Part shown: in pieces, positions 6,062 through 10,263 of the stretch | Numbering within the stretch: position 1 is the stretch's first letter | Layout: each line of letters begins with the position of its first letter | DNA from: Nitrososphaerales archaeon TH5894 | GTDB taxonomy: Archaea > Thermoproteota > Nitrososphaeria > Nitrososphaerales > Nitrososphaeraceae | NCBI GenBank assembly: GCA_014523485.1 | Contig: JAATVK010000022.1 | Coordinates: 1 to 10,263, forward strand | Direction of reading: 5' to 3' | DNA length: 10,263 nucleotides | Program-made: the position numbers and the translations under genes | The notes under the pieces: model-generated | Told to the model about the DNA's origin: nothing | Database searches by the model: none | What the model saw: the letters and a program-made list of their open reading frames with translations, nothing else

Positions 6062-6532
6062 ATGATGTTTAGCAAAATTATTGAAGATTTAAAAATGAAC
6101 TTTAATACAAATAGAGATTTCTTTAATAAATATTTAAAAAGCAATCCAAATATGATTTATTCAAAAATAAACGAAATAACTCAATTTGTAGGTGCACGAT
6201 ATGGAATAGATTTAAAGTTGCATTTTCCAGATCCTAAAAAAATCTATATATTCGATTCTTATGGAAGTGAAAATATTGGAATTGTCGTTGATCGATTTAG
6301 TAAAAAATTTTCCATATCACGTGAATTAGTAAAATCTAAAGCAATAGAAACTTTACCAGGTGCAACAGTTTCAGATGCTTATATGTATGAAGGAAAGGAA
6401 GGAGTTCGCATATCATTTAAGAAGGGAAGACTAGAATTATTACCAGGGTCAATACATATTTGGTGTAGTATTGATAAAGATGTTGAAAATTATGTTAATT
6501 GGATATTGACAAATGTATTAGTTAAACATTAG
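6062..6532 (+). CDS. Hypothetical soluble alpha/beta protein
   Basis: A protein of 156 residues from the ATG at 6062 (MMFSKIIEDLKMN). An upstream GTG at 6053 would add three residues, but the TATA box at 6029-6040 predicts an RNA start at about 6061, so the ATG is preferred. The N-terminal third is helical and lysine/asparagine-rich. The centre has strand-like segments (DLKLHFPDPKKIYIFDSYG, ENIGIVVDRFSKKFSISRELV), and the end has IHIWCSIDKDVENYVNWILTNVLV. No catalytic motif or membrane segment was recognised, and the family is unknown. It converges on the membrane-protein gene that ends at 6550, with 17 bases between the stops. Confidence 0.65.
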   Translation: MMFSKIIEDLKMNFNTNRDFFNKYLKSNPNMIYSKINEITQFVGARYGIDLKLHFPDPKKIYIFDSYGSENIGIVVDRFSKKFSISRELVKSKAIETLPGATVSDAYMYEGKEGVRISFKKGRLELLPGSIHIWCSIDKDVENYVNWILTNVLVKH

Positions 6533-6549
6533 AATAAATTTTTCCATTC
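6533..6549. terminator. T-rich junction between convergent genes
   Basis: The 17 bases between the two convergent stops contain a 5-T run on the plus strand, flanked by AGAAT and ATTCT, a weak 5-bp inverted repeat. This is the only place for 3'-end signals of either gene unless transcription runs into the neighbour. Confidence 0.3.
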
Positions 6550-7245
6550 TTATTTAATATCTCTATTTAACCTTATTATATCATATTTATATTTTAATTT
6601 GTCCACCTCATTGTAAATTTCAGCTTTTACAGGCAATGGCAAGTTCTTTGAAATCCACATATTGCTGCTACGATCTTTTATTTTATAACTCAAAACAAAT
6701 GTTTCCAATTTTCCAACTTTTGAGAACAAATATTCTTTTGAAGTAATTTTGATAGGTATAGTTGTTATTCCAGTATTAATCGAATCCCATTTTGCTCCAA
6801 TTGCTAAATATTTTGGTTCTCTTGTGATATCTTTTATTTGTAGTATTGACGATTCAACAATATCAATATATTTTTGATTTTTTAATTGTTTCTCTTTCAT
6901 TAGCAGATTGGATTTTGATAACTGAGAATAAATCTTTGCTGATTTACTATCATTAGATATAGTAAATTCAGTATTCCAATAATTCTGGCTATTTCGAAAG
7001 ATGATATTAATTAAATAGTTGTCTACGCTCTTGTTTCTATTTTCTATCGTTAAATTATACAAGAAGTGGTCACCATCATGAATTGTATTTCCAGCTGACC
7101 ATAAGTCTTGCTTATCAGGGATTTCAATTGATCTAGTAAGATTATTAAATCCGCTATTTGATGTGATTATAACAATATTTACGATGATAAAAATAACCAC
7201 TAATGACCCAACAACGACTAGAATTAAACGTTTCTTACTTGACAA
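6550..7245 (-). CDS. Single-pass membrane protein with extracytoplasmic domain
   Basis: A 231-residue protein with a short basic N-terminus (SSKKR), one membrane helix (about residues 6-28, LILVVVGSLVVIFIIVNIVI) and an extracytoplasmic domain of about 200 residues. The topology is N-in, C-out, or an uncleaved signal anchor. The soluble part shares landmarks with the secreted protein at 7321-8385: an opening LWSAGNTIHDGDHFLYNLTI like NWYVGEGVTKDMYVKYKM, and a late segment MWISKNLPLPVKAEIYNEV like TYILNEFPYPVMAKTYVDV. The two therefore look like diverged tandem paralogues. This copy lacks the extra C-terminal domain of its neighbour. The start is TTG at 7245. A stop lies four codons upstream in frame and no ATG precedes the membrane helix, so TTG is the most likely start. 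Function unknown; perhaps surface or envelope binding. Confidence 0.75.
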   Translation of the reverse strand: MSSKKRLILVVVGSLVVIFIIVNIVIITSNSGFNNLTRSIEIPDKQDLWSAGNTIHDGDHFLYNLTIENRNKSVDNYLINIIFRNSQNYWNTEFTISNDSKSAKIYSQLSKSNLLMKEKQLKNQKYIDIVESSILQIKDITREPKYLAIGAKWDSINTGITTIPIKITSKEYLFSKVGKLETFVLSYKIKDRSSNMWISKNLPLPVKAEIYNEVDKLKYKYDIIRLNRDIK

Positions 7246-7291
7246 ACTTTTTGTTTAAATAGAATTAATTGAATTGATTAATATTACCTAG

Positions 7292-7298
7292 AAAAAAA
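7292..7298 (-). terminator. T-tract downstream of the secreted protein gene
   Basis: On the minus strand a run of seven T residues lies about 23 bases after the stop of the gene at 7321-8385. It suggests that this gene and the downstream paralogue are separate transcription units, although both read the same way. Confidence 0.4.
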
Positions 7299-7320
7299 TG
7301 ATGGAGGAATGATTATCTAT

Positions 7321-8385
7321 CTATTTAACTGGAACCTGAAATTCTACTTGTTCAGTAAAAATTCCTGTGGTGACACCCTTTACACTATTCACTTGAATTT
7401 TAATTGTTACTATCCCGGGCTGATCAAATGTTATACTATGAGATTTGGTACCCTCTCGTGCTAACTGATTTTTCAAATCTAACAATATAGTATTGTTTGA
7501 AGCCATTACTATAAAATCGTAGCTAGCTTGAGTAACAGGAAATTGATCTTTGTCTGTTACTTCTATATTAAATGTAGTTTCTTGCCCTGAAGTTATAGTA
7601 GGAGGATTCCAATCCAAAGAAACATAAAAGTCACCTCTTTCAGTTCTCTCTTTCAAGGGAGGGGTCACCTCAACGATAGATGATTCTGGAATTGCTGGTT
7701 CACCTTTACCCGTCTCTACCAAAATATACTGAAACTGGATGGGTGCAGAACCTGTTGTTACGTCAACGTAGGTTTTCGCCATTACTGGATAAGGGAATTC
7801 ATTCAAAATGTAGGTGTTGCTCGCTATTCCTTTGTAATATTCAACTCTTACAGAATCTACTGGATCTTTAAATGCTGGAATGTTTAATTCTTGATGACCT
7901 GCTGGTTTAATCTCAGAACCACCAATAGATGCTATTTTACCCCATGATCCAGCATTCAGAGATTGGCCAGGTTTAGGAACAAATGCTGCTAACCATTGCA
8001 ATGAATTGGCATAAGCGCTTCTATATTTTGTCATTTCAGGAGGAATTTCAGATGTTCCTAGAGCAGTTAAATCTAAAGGACTTAGTAGGAATGTTCCATT
8101 GATTACTTTTCCTTGATCTTCTACAAAAACTGGTGATATCCAATTTCCTTTATCGTCCTGATCCTTGAAATATATTGTCATAGTAAATTCTCGACCATTA
8201 TTAGTATCAAAATGACTCATTTTGTATTTTACATACATATCTTTAGTTACACCTTCTCCTACATACCAATTATTGTCTACGGCAAACGCATTTGAAAATA
8301 AAAGGTCTGTAGTAGCCAGTACAGCAGAAGATATTAACACTGTAATAATAGATATCTGCAATTTTGAGAGTTCAGCTTTTGTCAT
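7321..8385 (-). CDS. Secreted or surface protein with C-terminal Ig-like domain
   Basis: A 354-residue exported protein. The N-terminus is a Sec-type signal peptide: a hydrophobic stretch at about 10-33, then SNAFA, with likely cleavage after Ala35. The mature protein has an N-terminal domain (about 38-240) with NWYVGEGVTKDMYVKYKM and YPVMAKTYVDV landmarks, shared with the membrane-anchored neighbour at 6550-7245. A C-terminal all-beta domain (about 250-354) follows: SLDWNPPTITSGQETTFNIEV, then VTIKIQVNS, ending VEFQVPVK, which resembles Ig-like or cohesin/CARDB-type folds. There is no C-terminal membrane helix or sorting motif, so it may be released or held by partners. Composition is less AT-extreme than its neighbours. 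A TATA box 27 bases before the ATG indicates a leaderless message. The function is not known; it has no enzymatic motif I recognise. Confidence 0.85.
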   Translation of the reverse strand: MTKAELSKLQISIITVLISSAVLATTDLLFSNAFAVDNNWYVGEGVTKDMYVKYKMSHFDTNNGREFTMTIYFKDQDDKGNWISPVFVEDQGKVINGTFLLSPLDLTALGTSEIPPEMTKYRSAYANSLQWLAAFVPKPGQSLNAGSWGKIASIGGSEIKPAGHQELNIPAFKDPVDSVRVEYYKGIASNTYILNEFPYPVMAKTYVDVTTGSAPIQFQYILVETGKGEPAIPESSIVEVTPPLKERTERGDFYVSLDWNPPTITSGQETTFNIEVTDKDQFPVTQASYDFIVMASNNTILLDLKNQLAREGTKSHSITFDQPGIVTIKIQVNSVKGVTTGIFTEQVEFQVPVK

Positions 8386-8478
8386 TACTTGTATTACTAA
8401 AAAAGGATTGATAAATGTTTATTATATTATTTTTTTTAATTATAATGATATAAATATAATATTGTAACATATTTCACA
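8386..8478. promoter_or_regulatory. Divergent promoter region
   Basis: Minus strand: ATTTATCA at about 8408-8416, centred 27 bases before the ATG at 8385. Plus strand: GATATAAATATAA at about 8447-8459, centred 27 bases before the ATG at 8479. Both positions predict leaderless messages. An 8-T run on the plus strand lies between the two boxes. Confidence 0.5.
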
Positions 8479-8643
8479 ATGTGTGATTGCCCTTCAGTTC
8501 ATTTTTATGAAGTTGAATTTAAATTAGCAGGAATGACTGTTGTACCTACTCATAAAAATTGTGGAGATTCATTAAATGAGGAACAAATATCTAAATTTGA
8601 TAAAGAGTTGAGAAAGTACTGGCGTTCTGACGAATCTGGATAA
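8479..8643 (+). CDS. Small Cys/His-containing protein (54 aa)
   Basis: A short gene, ATG 8479 to TAA 8641-8643. The product begins MCDCPSVHFYEVEFKLAG, continues MTVVPTHKNCGDSLNEEQ and ends KYWRSDESG. C2, C4 and C28, with H8 and H25 nearby, could bind one metal ion. The hydrophobic-alternating FYEVEFKLAGMTVV segment looks like two strands, and the C-terminal part is a charged helix. The real-gene case rests on a well-placed TATA box 27 bases upstream, the metal-like residue pattern and ordinary protein composition. It is divergent from the secreted protein gene and lies 77 bases before the next small gene. Function unknown. Confidence 0.65.
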   Translation: MCDCPSVHFYEVEFKLAGMTVVPTHKNCGDSLNEEQISKFDKELRKYWRSDESG

Positions 8644-8677
8644 CGTTATAGTTTTTAATGCTGTTAAAATTTAGGCA

Positions 8678-8713
8678 AATTTATTAATGTCTTTTTATTA
8701 TCAAGGTTAGGTG
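8678..8713 (+). promoter_or_regulatory. TATA box and Shine-Dalgarno-like site for the 84-aa gene
   Basis: AATTTATTA at 8678-8686 predicts an RNA start near 8708. AGGTG at 8709-8713 then lies seven bases before the ATG at 8721. This small gene would thus have a short leader with a ribosome binding site, unlike its leaderless neighbours. Confidence 0.45.
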
Positions 8714-8720
8714 TCTTTGA

Positions 8721-8975
8721 ATGACAAAAATGCTTAATGTAAATATTGAAACAAATGGAATAGACCAACAAGAAGCTCAGGATTGGGTGTCGGAATTAGC
8801 GAATGTTTATGCGGACATGGAAATTGAGGAGGTTAAAGTTTCTGGAAATAATATTTCTTTCAAAGCTGGTTTATCTGGAATGGAAGATACTGAGACTGAT
8901 GATGTCAAAATGAAGATAGAAGAATACCTTTCAATGAATGAGGCTTTTGAAGTGAAAAATCTTTCAATTAAATAA
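8721..8975 (+). CDS. Small acidic hypothetical protein
   Basis: An 84-residue acidic protein that I cannot assign to a family. It reads as a compact alpha/beta fold: MLNVNIETNG strand, a QQEAQDWVSELANVYADM helix, two strands (EIEEVKVSG, NNISFKAGLSG), an acidic helix (DDVKMKIEEYLSMNEA) and a final FEVKNLSIK strand. This beta-alpha-beta-beta-alpha-beta order is ferredoxin-like. No Cys or catalytic motif is present. The ATG at 8721 is supported by AGGTG seven bases before it; an in-frame Met three codons later is a less likely start. The transcript probably ends at the T-run at 8993-9000. Confidence 0.7.
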   Translation: MTKMLNVNIETNGIDQQEAQDWVSELANVYADMEIEEVKVSGNNISFKAGLSGMEDTETDDVKMKIEEYLSMNEAFEVKNLSIK

Positions 8976-8992
8976 TATATCCATAAGATTTA

Positions 8993-9000
8993 TTTTTTTT
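8993..9000 (+). terminator. T-tract after the 84-aa gene
   Basis: Eight consecutive T residues 18 bases past the stop codon form a typical hairpin-independent archaeal termination signal on the plus strand. Confidence 0.5.
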
Positions 9001-9056
9001 ATATTTTATAAGTGGGTTTTATAAATTCTTTATTATCATAAATGAGCATTACTCAA

Positions 9057-9065
9057 CTTTAAATA
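9057..9065 (+). promoter_or_regulatory. TATA box for the Cys-rich 80-aa gene
   Basis: CTTTAAATA is centred 27 bases before the ATG at 9089 and implies a leaderless message. A second TATA-like word at 9076-9085 is too close to the start to serve this gene. Confidence 0.5.
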
Positions 9066-9088
9066 GTAGTTTTGGCCATATAAATACT

Positions 9089-9331
9089 ATGACTTGTAAA
9101 GGTATTTGCGTAAGACATAAAGCACAAAAACCCGTTGGATCTGGGAGATATGCTAGTGGTCAAAAGCGTTGTCAAATATGTGAGATATTTATAAAATGGG
9201 ACGGTTTATGGTGTCCATGTTGCGGATATAGATTAAGAACAAAACCACGTAATTTAAAATATAAAGCTAAATTACGTGCAAGAACTAAAAAGATAATAGA
9301 ACCATTAACAGCTCCAGTTATTACTGCATAA
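9089..9331 (+). CDS. Basic zinc-finger-like protein (80 aa)
   Basis: An 80-residue, very basic protein with two Cys clusters. The N-terminal one is C3-x3-C7-x2-H10. The second is C28-x2-C31 followed by C42-x-C44-C45 (CQICEIF then WCPCCGYRLRTKPRN), which reads as a zinc ribbon. The Arg/Lys-rich tail (KYKAKLRARTKK) suggests nucleic-acid binding. From memory, proteins with the segments GRYASGQKRCQICE and CPCCGYRLRTKPRN recur in Nitrososphaerota genomes, often in several copies; I cannot check this here. No biochemical function is known to me. A small nucleoid, transcription or RNA-associated factor is inferred from charge and metal site only. Confidence 0.8.
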   Translation: MTCKGICVRHKAQKPVGSGRYASGQKRCQICEIFIKWDGLWCPCCGYRLRTKPRNLKYKAKLRARTKKIIEPLTAPVITA

Positions 9332-9431
9332 CAAAAACCTTCTAATTTATTTTGAATATGGAATTTAAATAATACCTTATTCTGTGATATAGACATATTT
9401 TTTGTATAATGTGATATTGAGTAATACAACT

Positions 9432-9438
9432 TTTATAA
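9432..9438 (+). promoter_or_regulatory. TATA box of tRNA-Glu
   Basis: TTTATAA is centred about 26 bases upstream of the mature tRNA 5' end at 9461, the expected archaeal promoter spacing. Confidence 0.5.
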
Positions 9439-9460
9439 CAATATAATTATAAATCTATGA

Positions 9461-9536
9461 GCTCCGATGGTGTAGTCCGGTTAAGCATTTCGCCCTCTCA
9501 AGGCGACGATCCCGGGTTCAAATCCCGGTCGGAGCA
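9461..9536 (+). tRNA. tRNA-Glu (anticodon CTC)
   Basis: A complete 76-base cloverleaf: acceptor stem GCTCCGA/TCGGAGC; D stem GTGT/GCAT with G-T pairs; anticodon stem TCGCC/GGCGA with loop CTCTCAA, anticodon CTC at 9497-9499; variable loop CGATC; T stem CCGGG/CCCGG with loop TTCAAAT; discriminator A at 9536. There is no intron and no encoded CCA. It reads the GAG codon; a TTC isoacceptor must exist elsewhere for GAA, which AT-rich genes use heavily. Confidence 0.96.
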
Positions 9537-9703
9537 TTTCTATAAAATTCAGTAGTCCGGTATTCTCTTCATTTTACATGTTTCCATGATAATAGGGGGA
9601 CTATCAAATGCATCATTATTTTTATAGTATGACTGATAAATATTTTGGATAAAATAAATTTATCTTGAGAGGTATGGCTATTCCGCTTTGTTTGGGTTGG
9701 ATT

Positions 9704-10263
9704 TTATTTGATATTTGGAAAAAATTTCTTTAGATTAATCTTATAATAAATAATTTCTCCTCTTCTCTCAATTACGGCAATAATTGCTTCTTTCCCCATT
9801 TTTTCTATTGAACGAATATTTTCGAATAATTGATTTGCCTTGATACTGATACCGTCATTTATACCAAAAATTACATACTTTGCAGCTTTTCTGGAATATT
9901 CGCCTCTTTCATACACTCGAAAATCATTCCCAAATCCGAACCCTTCTTTGGCAATATAACCACGTGTACGAAGATCCCGAAATATTACAAATTTTGTAAA
10001 TATAGATAGGTCAATTTTCAATAATATTTGGAGAAAATTTGAAAAATCCAGTATAGTATTTTGTTTTTTAAGTACAAGTCTTTTAGAATAGAGCAAAAAA
10101 AGAGCCTCATAATTTTCTAGGATATAGATATCTTTGATTTTTTCTCCATACCCTTTACTTCTTAATTGATCTTGGTGTTTAGCCGACTCAATCAGGATTA
10201 CCCCCTTTGAATCTAAAATACCTTCTATTACAAAAGAAAATTCTGTATCGATATCATTTGACA
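9704..10263 (-). CDS. endA: tRNA-splicing endonuclease subunit (partial, 5' end outside the window)
   Basis: A subunit of the archaeal tRNA-intron endonuclease, which cuts bulge-helix-bulge structures in pre-tRNA and pre-rRNA. The frame stays open to the window edge, showing 185 residues. The N-terminal domain carries the usual LENYEALFLLYSKRLVL segment (about 10070-10125). The C-terminal catalytic domain has RDLRTRGYIAKEGFGFGNDFRVYERG, then KYVIFGIND and EAIIAVIERRGEIIYY. Two catalytic-triad positions are present: Tyr in FRVY (codon 9911-9913) and Lys in GKEAIIAV (9791-9793). The catalytic His, normally in a G-H-S-x-Y context, is missing; RKAAKYV stands there (Ala codons 9881-9886). In heteromeric archaeal enzymes one subunit is structural and lacks catalytic residues, so this may be that beta-type subunit; this is inference. 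The TTG at 10096 is an internal codon, not the start. Confidence 0.88.
   Translation of the reverse strand, partial: SNDIDTEFSFVIEGILDSKGVILIESAKHQDQLRSKGYGEKIKDIYILENYEALFLLYSKRLVLKKQNTILDFSNFLQILLKIDLSIFTKFVIFRDLRTRGYIAKEGFGFGNDFRVYERGEYSRKAAKYVIFGINDGISIKANQLFENIRSIEKMGKEAIIAVIERRGEIIYYKINLKKFFPNIK

Noticed and set aside
9587..9636. C/D-like words ATGATAA and CTGA downstream of tRNA-Glu
   Set aside because: The C box deviates from consensus and there is no internal D'/C' pair with sensible spacing.
9674..9733. 19-residue ORF (MAIPLCLGWILFDIWKK) after a GAGAGGT word
   Set aside because: The SD-like word is only one base from the ATG, and the ORF overlaps the 3' end of the splicing endonuclease gene. 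It is too short to support.
1..10263. CRISPR array, transposase, integrase or phage structural genes
   Set aside because: No regularly spaced repeats and no matching protein motifs were seen on either strand.

Overview
The window looks like chromosomal DNA of an ammonia-oxidising archaeon (Nitrososphaerota/Thaumarchaeota), probably a soil type such as Nitrosocosmicus or Nitrososphaera. This rests on very AT-rich DNA, TATA-like boxes about 26 bases before start codons or RNA 5' ends, many apparently leaderless genes, tRNA genes without encoded CCA, a free-standing MetRS-beta/Trbp111-type tRNA-binding protein, an archaeal tRNA-splicing endonuclease subunit and a small Cys-rich protein of a type I recall from this phylum. 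The genus is a guess. Gene density is low, with three gaps of about 500 to 800 bases.

Layout. 1-493: no gene seen. 494-853 (-): tRNA-binding OB-fold protein. 854-1671: long spacer holding a well-formed C/D-box guide sRNA on the minus strand (about 1514-1568), with its own TATA box. 1672-4664 (+): a cluster of four genes: a protein with two winged helices, an AAA+ ATPase starting at the very next codon in the same frame, a 153-aa orphan with its own promoter, and an overlapping small zinc-ribbon protein. 4687-4761 (-): tRNA-Gly(GCC), convergent with the cluster. 4762-5374: AT-rich spacer. 5375-5998 (-) and 6062-6532 (+): two divergent orphans sharing a very short promoter region. 6550-7245 (-) and 7321-8385 (-): two extracytoplasmic proteins that look like diverged tandem paralogues. 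8479-8643, 8721-8975 and 9089-9331 (+): three small genes, two of them rich in Cys. 9461-9536 (+): tRNA-Glu(CTC). 9704 to the right edge (-): tRNA-splicing endonuclease subunit, cut at its 5' end by the window.

How it fits together. Much of the recognisable content is RNA biology: a tRNA-binding protein, a 2'-O-methylation guide, two tRNAs and a tRNA-splicing subunit. This is scattered housekeeping, not an operon. The part most likely to be an undescribed system is the winged-helix/AAA+ ATPase pair at 1672-3930 with its two small downstream neighbours. The sequence supports a DNA-linked ATPase module, but its job (defence, chromosome organisation, regulation) cannot be read from the window. 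No transposase, integrase, CRISPR array or attachment-site duplication was seen.
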